From Desulfotignum sp. (lineage in GTDB: Bacteria; Desulfobacterota; Desulfobacteria; Desulfobacterales; Desulfobacteraceae), in NCBI GenBank assembly GCA_018399285.1, contig JAGYOW010000008.1:1-64000 (forward strand): a stretch of DNA of 64,000 nt, in the 5' to 3' direction. Shown in pieces: positions 34,727 through 43,462 of the stretch. The notes under the pieces are model-generated. The model was not told the origin of the DNA and ran no database searches. It saw only the letters and a list, made by a program, of their open reading frames with translations. The position numbers and the translations under genes were made by a program. Each line of letters begins with the position of its first letter. The stretch's first letter is position 1.

Positions 34727-35470
34727 TTATTCATAGTTTACCTGTTTGAGAAACAATCCCTGGGCCGGTGCGGTTGCTCCGGCCAGAGACCGGTCTTTTG
34801 CCGACAGAATCTGTTCAAACATGACAGGAGTCACTTTTCCAAACCCTGCATCCACCAGTGTTCCCATCAGATTCCGAACCATGTTTTTTAAAAATCCATT
34901 GGCGCAGATCCTGAATACCAGCCGGTCACAATCCAGCCGATCCATCCGTGCCATGAACACCGTCCGGACAGTGGATTTTCTGGGAGATCCCGCATTTTCA
35001 AATGATTTAAAATCATGGGTGCCGCATATCGATTCACAGCACTGGTTCATCACGTCCATATCCAATGAACGGTGAATGTGCCAGACATAATTTTTACCGA
35101 CGGCACAGGGGGTTTCCCGGTTCAGAATATAATAGTGGTATTCCTTGGAAACCGCAGAATATTGTGCATGAAATGTATCAGGCACCCGGTGGCATGCTGT
35201 TAAGACAATGGGAAGTTTCATCAGGCTGTTGACCCCTTTTTTCAGCATCTGGGCTGCCAGAGCTGTGTCTGCACAAAAAGAAGCCACCTGGCCCAATGCA
35301 TGGACCCCGGCATCGGTGCGACCGGAGCCGGCAAGGGTAATGGGCTGGTTGAGTATCCTGGACAATACTTTTTCCAGCTCTCCTTGAACGGTGATGTTTT
35401 CCGGTTGCCGCTGCCATCCGGAAAACCCGGTACCGTCATACTCGATGATCAGTTTAAAGGTCTGGATCAT
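34727..35470 (-). CDS. truA: tRNA pseudouridine(38-40) synthase
   Basis: 247 residues. Makes pseudouridine at positions 38-40 of tRNA anticodon arms. LIIEYDGTGFSGWQRQ, the catalytic block LAGSGRTDAGVHALGQVASF (Asp in RTDAGVHA) and FLKNMVRNLMGTLVDAG are visible. The open frame continues upstream to 35554, but the conserved start is MIQTFKLIIEYDG at 35470, which overlaps the end of the marR gene by 17 bp. Confidence 0.95.
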   Translation of the reverse strand: MIQTFKLIIEYDGTGFSGWQRQPENITVQGELEKVLSRILNQPITLAGSGRTDAGVHALGQVASFCADTALAAQMLKKGVNSLMKLPIVLTACHRVPDTFHAQYSAVSKEYHYYILNRETPCAVGKNYVWHIHRSLDMDVMNQCCESICGTHDFKSFENAGSPRKSTVRTVFMARMDRLDCDRLVFRICANGFLKNMVRNLMGTLVDAGFGKVTPVMFEQILSAKDRSLAGATAPAQGLFLKQVNYE

Positions 35471-35939
35471 GACCGGTATCAGATGCAAAATCTTTGGCCA
35501 GCTTAGCGTTGGCCTGATTGATCTGCCGGGCCAGGTTGTGGATGGTTTCATCACCCAGAATTCGGGTATAGTTCAGATAAAAGTCCTTGTATGCCTGGGC
35601 AATGGCAGGTTTAAGTGCCAGCCCTTTGTCGGTGGGAAATATGGCAACGGTTTTGCCGTGTTTTTTTCTTTTTACGAGTTTTTTTTTGGCCAACGCATCA
35701 ATGAACCGGGTGATGGTGGAGGGTGTCAGCTGCAACAGGATTCCCAGTTTCTTGGGATTGATGCCGGGATTATCATACAGAATCAAAAGAAACGATGCAT
35801 GGGCCGGAGAGAGTTTCAACGAAGCAAACCCGGCTTCCGCCAGTTTCAGCAGTTGCCGTGAAAATGTATTGACACTGTAAAACAGGCAGTCTTCCAGAAA
35901 ATGCAGGGAATCATCTCTGTGAGATGTGTCTTCAGCCAT
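35454..35939 (-). CDS. MarR-family transcriptional regulator
   Basis: 161 residues. Winged helix-turn-helix (about 50-110: PAHASFLLILYDNPGINPKKLGILLQLTPSTITRFIDALAKKKLVKRKKHGKT). The ligand and targets are unknown. Its gene overlaps truA downstream, an unlikely regulatory target, so it may act on itself or elsewhere. The 300+ bp upstream gap could hold its operator. Confidence 0.88.
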   Translation of the reverse strand: MAEDTSHRDDSLHFLEDCLFYSVNTFSRQLLKLAEAGFASLKLSPAHASFLLILYDNPGINPKKLGILLQLTPSTITRFIDALAKKKLVKRKKHGKTVAIFPTDKGLALKPAIAQAYKDFYLNYTRILGDETIHNLARQINQANAKLAKDFASDTGHDPDL

Positions 35940-36456
35940 GGTTACTCAGATCGTCAGTAAACCGTTTTTGAACACATCCATATCATACACCATCCTTTTT
36001 CCCGGGTTTTGATTTCCATCAGGCACTCAAAAACTGAATCAGCAGTTTTTTATATCTGCCACAGGGGCCAGAGCAATATCTTCCATTATATTGTGTCCGT
36101 TTAATCAAGTCGTTCTGTTGATCAAATCTGACAAAGGTTTTGGCTTACTATAATAGTATCCCTATGCATAATCAACACCCAGTTGTTTTAATTGGTCGAC
36201 AATGGCATTGAGAACATCTTCGGTTTGACCCCGCATATAAAAAAATTCCATGGAAAATGATTTAAGAAAAATGATATCTTTTTTCCAACCCCTTGCGGCA
36301 GGCGGTCAAATAAGAGGCACCGGCAAACTGCAGTCAGGTATTTTTCTTCTGATGAATACCAATGAAAATAATCCTTGTCAATCCATTTACACCACACGCA
36401 ACCAAGGCTATAATCCTTTATTTTCAAATATGGACGGGTCAAAAAAGGTGGTTGAC
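35940..36456. other. Long non-coding gap between marR and argJ
   Basis: Divergent intergenic region of about 500 bp if argJ starts at 36457. It holds the argJ promoter, a lone TATAAT-like box at 36149-36154, and on the minus strand a short frame (36251-36162, 29 residues ending in DVLNAIVDQLKQLGVDYA and a stop) that looks protein-like but has no clear ribosome site. No tRNA or riboswitch is seen. The plus frame is open from 36250 into argJ but is not argJ-like. Confidence 0.5.
36386..36414 (+). promoter_or_regulatory. argJ: Sigma-70-type promoter for argJ
   Basis: TTTACA (36386-36391) and TATAAT (36409-36414) are separated by exactly 17 bp. Transcription would start near 36421. This lies inside the upstream open frame and supports a downstream start codon for argJ. 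Confidence 0.7.
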
Positions 36457-37638
36457 ATGAAGGGGTTTGCGTTTGCCGGCATCCATGCCGGAATCAAAAA
36501 AAACGGGATCAAAGATCTGGGATTGATTCTTTGTGAAAAACCGGCCGCTGCCGCAGCAGTGTTCACCAGAAATCAGGTCAAGGCCGCTCCGGTGATTTTA
36601 GGCCATCAAATGATACAAAAAGGGGCCTGCCAGGCCGTGCTGGTAAACTCCGGCAACGCCAACTGCTTCACCGGCGCACAAGGCATTGAAGATGCCCGCC
36701 GCACTATCCGGATCGTGGCAGATACATTCGGGATTCCCCGGGATCTGGTGATGGTGTCTTCCACCGGGGTGATCGGTGCCCCGCTGCCCATGGATAAATT
36801 TGAAACCGGGATACCTCAGCTGAAAACACAGATCCACACCGGTACGCTGACAGATTTTGCCACCGCCATTCTCACCACGGATCTTACCATTAAAACCGTT
36901 GAGATGACCGCAGATATCGACACGGACCTGGGCCGGCAGACCATTGCCATGAAAGGGGTAGCCAAGGGATCTGGCATGATCAGACCGGACATGGCCACCA
37001 TGCTGGCCTATGTGCTCACCGATGCCCATATCCGCGCTTCAGATCTGAAGCAGGCACTGACCACAGCCTGTGATAAAACCTTTAACCGCATCACTGTGGA
37101 CGGGGACACTTCCACCAATGATACGTTGCTGTGCCTGGCAGGGGGTACGGGCAATGCCCATATCAACGATGGTCCTTCCCGGGCCGTGTTTCAGGATTTG
37201 CTGGAAAAAGTTTGCATGGATCTGGCCAGACAAATTGTCAGAGACGGGGAGGGGGCCACCAAACTGGTACAGATCACCGTGAAAGGCGCTGCCACAAAAC
37301 AGGATGCGTTCAAGGCGGCAGAAGCCATTGCCCATTCCAACCTGGTCAAGACCGCCGTTTATGGAGAAGACCCCAACTGGGGAAGAATCACGGCAGCAGC
37401 CGGCCGGTCCGGGGCTGTGGTGGACCCGGGCCGGATGGATCTGTTTTTTGATACCGTGGCCCTGGTCATTCAGGGAAAATGGCAGGGAAAAGCAGCGGAA
37501 AAACAAGCCGCAGAAATCATGAAAGCATCGGAGATCTCCATGACCCTGGATCTGAATCTGGGAGCGCACACGGATCAATTTCTGTTCTGCGATTTCAGTG
37601 AGAATTATGTCAAAATCAATGCCGACTACCGGTCCTGA
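36457..37638 (+). CDS. argJ: Bifunctional ornithine acetyltransferase / N-acetylglutamate synthase
   Basis: 393 residues from ATG 36457, which has an AGGTGG ribosome site 5 bp upstream. ATG 36430 (402 residues) and ATG 36250 (462 residues) are alternatives, but 36250 lies before the promoter. ArgJ features: GFAFAGIHAGIKKNG, VFTRNQVKAAPVI, LVNSGNANCFTG, and the self-cleavage site KGSGMIRPDMATMLAYVLTDA with the conserved Lys-Gly-(Ser)-Gly-Met-Ile; cleavage is before the Thr in DMATML. The ending NEN-like region DFSENYVKINADYRS is typical. Cyclic arginine synthesis in the cytoplasm. The gene overlaps the pseudouridine synthase by about 20 bp. Confidence 0.94.
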   Translation: MKGFAFAGIHAGIKKNGIKDLGLILCEKPAAAAAVFTRNQVKAAPVILGHQMIQKGACQAVLVNSGNANCFTGAQGIEDARRTIRIVADTFGIPRDLVMVSSTGVIGAPLPMDKFETGIPQLKTQIHTGTLTDFATAILTTDLTIKTVEMTADIDTDLGRQTIAMKGVAKGSGMIRPDMATMLAYVLTDAHIRASDLKQALTTACDKTFNRITVDGDTSTNDTLLCLAGGTGNAHINDGPSRAVFQDLLEKVCMDLARQIVRDGEGATKLVQITVKGAATKQDAFKAAEAIAHSNLVKTAVYGEDPNWGRITAAAGRSGAVVDPGRMDLFFDTVALVIQGKWQGKAAEKQAAEIMKASEISMTLDLNLGAHTDQFLFCDFSENYVKINADYRS

Positions 37639-38350
37639 ACCTGAAAATCAGCCCATGCGGCTGCAGAAATTTCTGGCCCGAGCCGGGGTAAGTTCCCGGC
37701 GGGCGGCCGAAGATTTGATTGTCAACGGCCGTATCCGGGTCAACGGAAACCGGGTCACTACCCTGGGCACCAAGGTCTCTCCCGGAACGGATGTGGTTCA
37801 GTTTGACAAGACCCGGGTCTGCCTGCCCCAAAAAAAAGCATTCATCTATATTGCCGTCAACAAACCCGTGGGCGTGGTCACCTCCTGTGCCAGAAAACAC
37901 GGGGACAAAATCATTCTGGACCTGGTGACCCTGCCGGACCGGATTTTTCCGGTGGGACGGCTGGACAAGGATTCCCAGGGACTGGTACTGCTTACCAATG
38001 ACGGGGACCTGCACAACAAACTGTCCCATCCCTCTCACAATCATGAAAAAGAATACAAAGTGACCACGGTCCATCCGGTCAAAGACACAGACCTGGCGGC
38101 CATGGCCAAGGGTATGATCCTTCAGGGGAAAAAAACCCGGAAAGCCCGGGTTAAAAGAATCTCCGACACACAGTTCATCCTGGTGCTCAAACAGGGGCTG
38201 AACCGCCAGATCCGAAAGATGGTGGGCAAAAGCGGAAACCGGGTCGCTGTGCTGGAACGGGTCCGCATGGCCAATGTGACTTTAGGCAATCTCGCCCCCG
38301 GGGCCTGGCGTTACCTGACCCCGGAAGAAATCAAAGGGCTAACCCAGTGA
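37619..38350 (+). CDS. RsuA/RluB-family rRNA pseudouridine synthase
   Basis: 243 residues from ATG 37619; 37598 and 37655 are possible starts. S4 RNA-binding domain (MRLQKFLARAGVSSRRAAEDLIVNGRIRVNG) then the catalytic domain with Asp in FPVGRLDKDSQGLVLLTNDG and the C-terminal LKQGLNRQIRKMVGKSGNRVAVLERVRM. It modifies 23S or 16S rRNA; RluB, RluF and RsuA cannot be separated here. Overlaps argJ at the 5' end and convergent trpS by 12 bp at the 3' end. Confidence 0.92.
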   Translation: MPTTGPEPENQPMRLQKFLARAGVSSRRAAEDLIVNGRIRVNGNRVTTLGTKVSPGTDVVQFDKTRVCLPQKKAFIYIAVNKPVGVVTSCARKHGDKIILDLVTLPDRIFPVGRLDKDSQGLVLLTNDGDLHNKLSHPSHNHEKEYKVTTVHPVKDTDLAAMAKGMILQGKKTRKARVKRISDTQFILVLKQGLNRQIRKMVGKSGNRVAVLERVRMANVTLGNLAPGAWRYLTPEEIKGLTQ

Positions 38351-39349
38351 CCGGATCCCGATAGCGGACCGGATCTTTTGCAGAAACGGCACGGAAAAGG
38401 CTCTGGCTTTTTCCGCCCCTTTGGCCAGAATCTCTTCAATATCTGTTGGATTTTTGATCAACTCATTATACCGTTGCCGGGGTTCGGCCAGAATGGCGTT
38501 GATATACTCGAACAATTCCTGTTTCATCACCCCCCAGGCAATCCCTTCCCGGTACCGGTCCGCCATGGCACGGGTTTCCTCTTGAGTGGCAAAGGCGCGA
38601 TAAATGGAGAACAAGGTACAGGTATCCGGGTCTTTGGGTTCATCCGGGCCCAGAGAGTTGGTCTGGATCTTCATGATCATTTTACGCAGTCTTTTTTCCG
38701 TGTCAAACAGCGGAATAAAATTGTTGTAGCTTTTGCTCATTTTTCGGCCGTCCAGACCGGACAGGACGGCGGTATTGTCATCCACCACCACCTCGGGCAG
38801 AACAAACAGGTTTTCATACACATGGTTGAAACGGGCCGCGATATCCCTGGTCATCTCCAGATGCTGAATCTGGTCTTTTCCCACCGGAACTTTGCCGGCG
38901 TTGAACATCAGAATGTCGGCCGCCATGAGAATGGGGTATGAAAACAATCCCATGGTAATGGCCTGGTCCGGGTCTTTTTTTCCGTCGGCTTCATTTTCCT
39001 GAACCTTTGCCTTGTAGGCATGGGCCCGGTTCATGAGACCTTTGGCGGTAAGACACGTGAGAATCCATGTCAGTTCCGGGATTTCAGGGATATCCGACTG
39101 CCGGTAGAACACGCAGTTGTCATGATCCAGACCCAGGGCGATCCAGGCGGCGGCGATCTCCAGCGTGGACTGCTGCCGTTTTTCAGGATCATGATTTTTG
39201 ATCAATGAGTGGTAGTCTGCCAGAAAATAATATGAGGTCAGGTCCGGATTTTTGCTGGTGGCCACAGCCGGCCGGATGGCTCCTACGAAATTACCCAAGT
39301 GCGGGGTGCCGCTGGTGGTGATGCCGGTCAGAAAATCTGCATTTTTCAT
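38339..39349 (-). CDS. trpS: Tryptophanyl-tRNA synthetase
   Basis: 336 residues. Class I motifs: TSGTPHLGNFVGAI (HIGH equivalent) at about 12-25 and GRKMSKSYNNFIPLF (KMSKS). AADILMFNAGKVPVGKDQIQHLE is the Trp-AMP site region. It charges tRNA-Trp. It lies 73 bp downstream of the CCA-adding enzyme on the same strand, so these tRNA genes may be co-transcribed. Confidence 0.97.
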   Translation of the reverse strand: MKNADFLTGITTSGTPHLGNFVGAIRPAVATSKNPDLTSYYFLADYHSLIKNHDPEKRQQSTLEIAAAWIALGLDHDNCVFYRQSDIPEIPELTWILTCLTAKGLMNRAHAYKAKVQENEADGKKDPDQAITMGLFSYPILMAADILMFNAGKVPVGKDQIQHLEMTRDIAARFNHVYENLFVLPEVVVDDNTAVLSGLDGRKMSKSYNNFIPLFDTEKRLRKMIMKIQTNSLGPDEPKDPDTCTLFSIYRAFATQEETRAMADRYREGIAWGVMKQELFEYINAILAEPRQRYNELIKNPTDIEEILAKGAEKARAFSVPFLQKIRSAIGIRSLG

Positions 39350-39422
39350 TCAATTATCTTTCATCATCAAAAATTTACGTAAAAAAAATGGATTCAACCA
39401 TAAAGTGCCGGTTTTATCAATA

Positions 39423-42095
39423 TCAAATCATGTTGTTTTCCCGGGCATATTTTATGGCAAAATCCATCTCTTTTTCCCGGGTATCCAGGTGGCCGTCCAG
39501 CTTGGCATTACGCACTTCATTTAAAATCTTTGTAAAGGCCGGCCCGGGTGTCACTCCGATCAGGATCAGATCTTTGCCCCGGATTTTGGGTGTCACATGA
39601 CGGAATTGGGTATAGAAATTGGAGATATCCCTGCGAACCGCCTCATTTTTTGTCAATGCCATCATATACAGGACAAACACAGTATTGAAATTGATCAATG
39701 CCCAGTAAAGCTTCTGCCGGGAAACCGGATGATTGGACTCGATGAAACCCAGCCGGTTTTCCGCCTTGTACCGTGTTTCCAGCAGCAACTGCCGTTCTCC
39801 CACCGGAATCATAAGCCGGTCACAGATCTGTTCACTGACCTTGAAGGTGCACCGATGGAGCAGCACCATGAAATACACGGCCCATCGGGGATAGGTTTCC
39901 TGCACATACAACAGATCATGCCAGGTCAGGGTTTTGTTGACAGATTCCAGTATCTGGTAGGTGGCGGGAGTAATTTCCAGCCGGGGATGAATCACTTTTT
40001 CAAGCCCGTAAACCGTCATACTTCGAATGGCGGGAATGGGATCTTCCTCACTGAAAATCTGCTTGAGTTCTGACAGGACCCGCAGGCCGCTCAGGTTTTT
40101 GAAACAATCCACTTTAATGGCATTGCGAATCAGGTTGGCGGTCACCTTGCCGATGTCGAATCCAAACCGGTTGGCAAACTTGATGGCCCGGAATATCCGG
40201 GTGGGATCCTCCACAAAACTTAAATTGTGAATGGTGCGGATGGTTTTGTCTTTCAAGTCCCTTGTGGCTCCGAAATAATCGATCAGGGTACCGAAGGTAT
40301 CGGCATTCAGGCTCAAAGCCAGGGTGTTGATGGTGAAATCCCTGCGGGCCAGGTCCCGTTTGATGGAGCTTTTCTCCACAATGGGCAGGGCTGCGGGAAA
40401 ATCATAATATTCCAGCCGGGCCGATGCCACATCCACTTTAATCTGCTCGGAAACAATAACCACAGCCGTACCGAATTTTTTATGCGTATTCACCCGGCAG
40501 TTCAATTTTTCAGCCACATATCTGGCAAAAGCGATGCCGTCGCCTTCCACCACAATATCAATGTCATCCACGGTTCGCTGCAAAAGCAGATCCCGGACAA
40601 ACCCGCCCACCACATACAGGTTAAGCCCCAGTTCGTCACCGGCCATGCCGATGGATTTAAGCAGATCCATGGTCCGGTCGTCCAGACGCTGGGCCATGAG
40701 ATTATGAATCCGGCGTTTCCGGGCATTCTGTTTTTTAAACACCAGCTGATCCGTGCGTTTCACGGCTTTGTCATGCTGTACCAGAAAATTGAGCAGGTCC
40801 GTGCGGGTGATGACCCCCTTGATTTCTTCATGATCGATCACCGGAATGATCCGCTGTTTTTTTTCAATGATCTGGTATTCGATTTCAGCCAGGTTGGCAT
40901 CTGAGGAAATAAATGTGGCTTCCGAGTTCATGTACTCTTCCACCGGCCGGGCCTTGAGCTGATGAAACAGGATTTTTTCCACCACCTGGCGGGTGATGTA
41001 TCCTTCATAGGAACCGGAGTCAGGATCCACCACCAGCAGGGTGTTGATATTATACCGGGTCATGGTGTTGCCGGCCTGTTCACAGGAAGCGCCCGGTTCA
41101 ATGGTGATGGCCGGAGAAGACATCAAAGAGCGCGCCACCTGGATCTGCCGGGTTTCTTTTTTCAACTGATCGATGAGCAGATGCTCCACCTGGGTCAGCG
41201 TATGGTTCTCGATTTTGGCGGACGCGGCATAGGCGTGGCCCCCGCCGCCGAACATGGACAGAATCCGGCCCACATCCACCTCGGGGATCCGGTTCCTGGC
41301 AATGATATGCACCTTGTTTCCCATAAGCACCACGGCAAAATACAATTCCAGATTTTCCATACGCATCACTTTCTGAACAATGGATGCCAGATCCGTGATA
41401 TAGGTATTCGAAGAGATGGTGGAGATATGAACATCCAGCCCGTTGATCTGGTGCCGGGTCATTTCATTGAGCAGATCATTGAGCCAGGAGATCTGTTCCG
41501 CTTTGATTTCTCTGACCACCAGGCTGACGACGGTATTGAGGCTGGCTCCGCAGCCCAGCAGAAATCCGGCCTGGATGAAGTCCGCCGGTGTGGTGGAAGC
41601 GTATGTAAACACCCCGGTGTCTTCATAGATGCCCAACGCCATGACCGTGGCTTCTTCCGGAGTGATCGAAATATTTTTTTTCTGAAGGATTTCGCACAGG
41701 ATGGTGGTGGTAGCACCATAGGATTTAAAAACTTCCATAGTCGGTGTCACATCATCAGGCCCGGGCGGATGGTGGTCATACACATGGATAACCACCTCTT
41801 TTTTTTCCAGCAGTTCTTTCACACCGGCAAGCCGATTTTTCTGGCGGGTGTCCACCAGCACCAGAGTTGAGGTGTCTGAAAAATCAATGAGGGCCGGGTC
41901 TGCCATGTTGAACAGATACCCCATGGAATGAATGAAAAAATCCCGCAGGGTTTTTTCCTGGGATCCGGGGAAAATGATCCGGGCGTCCGGATAGAGCTTC
42001 TGAGCCGCGAGCATGGCGGCGATGGCATCATAATCCGCATTCACATGACTGGTAATAATGGTTTTGGCGGTATGGCCTTTTTTTTTGGGAACCAC
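39423..42095 (-). CDS. Large tRNA nucleotidyltransferase with DHH phosphoesterase and CBS domains
   Basis: 890 residues. Residues about 10-310: DHH/DHHA1 phosphoesterase (TSHVNADYDAIAAMLAA, VYDHHPPG, MFGGGGHAYAASAKI). About 320-440: two CBS domains (LMSSPAITIEPGASC, RIIPVIDHEEIKGVITRTDLL). From about 470: class II poly(A)/CCA polymerase head (YVVGGFVRDLLLQRTVDDIDIVVEGDG with the DxD metal pair), RRDFTINTLAL and DPTRIFRAIKFANRFGF. It is A-adding or CCA-adding; the DHH part may act on oligonucleotides or cyclic nucleotides. This long form is known in some delta-proteobacteria and Aquifex-like bacteria, where CC- and A-adding are split between enzymes. Divergent from pilC. Confidence 0.9.
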   Translation of the reverse strand: MVPKKKGHTAKTIITSHVNADYDAIAAMLAAQKLYPDARIIFPGSQEKTLRDFFIHSMGYLFNMADPALIDFSDTSTLVLVDTRQKNRLAGVKELLEKKEVVIHVYDHHPPGPDDVTPTMEVFKSYGATTTILCEILQKKNISITPEEATVMALGIYEDTGVFTYASTTPADFIQAGFLLGCGASLNTVVSLVVREIKAEQISWLNDLLNEMTRHQINGLDVHISTISSNTYITDLASIVQKVMRMENLELYFAVVLMGNKVHIIARNRIPEVDVGRILSMFGGGGHAYAASAKIENHTLTQVEHLLIDQLKKETRQIQVARSLMSSPAITIEPGASCEQAGNTMTRYNINTLLVVDPDSGSYEGYITRQVVEKILFHQLKARPVEEYMNSEATFISSDANLAEIEYQIIEKKQRIIPVIDHEEIKGVITRTDLLNFLVQHDKAVKRTDQLVFKKQNARKRRIHNLMAQRLDDRTMDLLKSIGMAGDELGLNLYVVGGFVRDLLLQRTVDDIDIVVEGDGIAFARYVAEKLNCRVNTHKKFGTAVVIVSEQIKVDVASARLEYYDFPAALPIVEKSSIKRDLARRDFTINTLALSLNADTFGTLIDYFGATRDLKDKTIRTIHNLSFVEDPTRIFRAIKFANRFGFDIGKVTANLIRNAIKVDCFKNLSGLRVLSELKQIFSEEDPIPAIRSMTVYGLEKVIHPRLEITPATYQILESVNKTLTWHDLLYVQETYPRWAVYFMVLLHRCTFKVSEQICDRLMIPVGERQLLLETRYKAENRLGFIESNHPVSRQKLYWALINFNTVFVLYMMALTKNEAVRRDISNFYTQFRHVTPKIRGKDLILIGVTPGPAFTKILNEVRNAKLDGHLDTREKEMDFAIKYARENNMI

Positions 42096-42246
42096 GTAAC
42101 AACTCCTGTTGAGATTGAATATCGGATGTTATATAGACTATCTGTATGTAATTTACAAATAATACGATCCCCGGTTAAAACACATCTGCAGCCGGGCCGA
42201 TGATTCGGCTCCGACCTGCAAAACAACCCTGATTGAAGGATACGTT

Positions 42247-43458
42247 ATGCCGTCTATTTATCTGTGGAAAGGCAAAAACCCCAGAGGAAGATCCGTCAAG
42301 GGAGAAATGGAAGCGGAAACCCCGGAACAAGTCCGCAATCTGCTGGTCAGACGAAAAATCACTCCGGGAAAAATAAAAAAAAAGCCCAAGGACCTGCTTG
42401 AAAATATCAAATTTTTGCAACCCAGGGTGAAAGAAAAAGATGTCATCATTTTTGCGAGGCAATTTTCCACCATGATCGATGCCGGACTGCCTTTGCTCCA
42501 ATGCCTGGAAATTCTCCAGGCACAGCAGGAAAATCCGACCTTTAAAAAGCATCTGAAAAAAATCAAAGAATCAGTGGAATCCGGAGAAACCTTTGCCGAT
42601 GCCTTGAAAAAATTTCCATCTGATTTCAATGAACTGTTTGTCAATATGATCGCAGCCGGAGAAGCCGGCGGTATCCTGGATGTTATTTTAAGCCGTTTAT
42701 CCGCATATATGGAGAAAATGGCAAAATTGAAAAAACAGGTCAAAGGGGCCATGACCTATCCCATTATCACCATTGCCGTAGCCATTATTGTGGTGGGAAT
42801 CATACTGGTTTTCGTGATTCCTGTGTTTGAAGAAATGTTTGCCAGCATGGGATCTGCCCTGCCGGGCCCCACGCTGATGGTGGTGGCTTTAAGTAATTTT
42901 GTGGTGGCCAATATCGGATATATCCTTGGTGGTTTATTCGGAACCGTATTTCTCATCCGACGGTTTTACAAAACCAAAAAAGGCCGGATACTCATGGATG
43001 ATCTGTTTCTGCGGCTGCCCGTGATGGGGATTTTAATCCGGAAAGTGGCGGTGGCTAAATTCACCCGGACCACCAGCACCATGATGTCGTCCGGTGTGTC
43101 CATTCTGGAAGTATTGGATATCGTGGGCCGCACCGCAGGAAACAAAATTGTGGAATTTGCCATTCAAGACGTTAAAGCCGGTATCTCTGAAGGCCGTTCC
43201 ATGGCGGACCCGTTGCTGGAAAGCGGGGTATTTCCCTCCATGGTCTGTTCCATGATTGCTGTGGGGGAGTCCACGGGTGCCCTGGACACCATGATGGAAA
43301 AAATAGCCGATTTTTATGATGACGAGGTGGACCAGGCTGTAAAAAATCTCACAGACATGATCGAACCCTTTATGCTGGTCTTTTTAGGGGTAATTGTGGG
43401 GGGACTGGTAATCGCCATGTATCTTCCCATTTTCACCATGGCAGGTAACATTGCATAG
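42247..43458 (+). CDS. pilC: Type IV pilus inner-membrane platform protein PilC (GspF family)
   Basis: 403 residues. N-terminal YLWKGKNPRGRSVKGEMEAETPEQVRNLLVRRKI, then two T2SSF domains with FARQFSTMIDAGLPLLQCLEIL and FTRTTSTMMSSGVSILEVLDIV, and three membrane helices (about 170-195, 220-240, 375-400). Platform for pilus assembly or twitching; with comEC it could serve DNA uptake. pilB and pilT are not adjacent. Forms a pair with the histidine kinase that starts 5 bp after its stop. Confidence 0.94.
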   Translation: MPSIYLWKGKNPRGRSVKGEMEAETPEQVRNLLVRRKITPGKIKKKPKDLLENIKFLQPRVKEKDVIIFARQFSTMIDAGLPLLQCLEILQAQQENPTFKKHLKKIKESVESGETFADALKKFPSDFNELFVNMIAAGEAGGILDVILSRLSAYMEKMAKLKKQVKGAMTYPIITIAVAIIVVGIILVFVIPVFEEMFASMGSALPGPTLMVVALSNFVVANIGYILGGLFGTVFLIRRFYKTKKGRILMDDLFLRLPVMGILIRKVAVAKFTRTTSTMMSSGVSILEVLDIVGRTAGNKIVEFAIQDVKAGISEGRSMADPLLESGVFPSMVCSMIAVGESTGALDTMMEKIADFYDDEVDQAVKNLTDMIEPFMLVFLGVIVGGLVIAMYLPIFTMAGNIA

Positions 43459-43462
43459 GTTC

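Noticed and set aside
40227-41870. Two long plus-strand ORFs opposite the CCA-adding enzyme
   Set aside because: Antisense shadows; low-complexity His/Gly/Phe composition.
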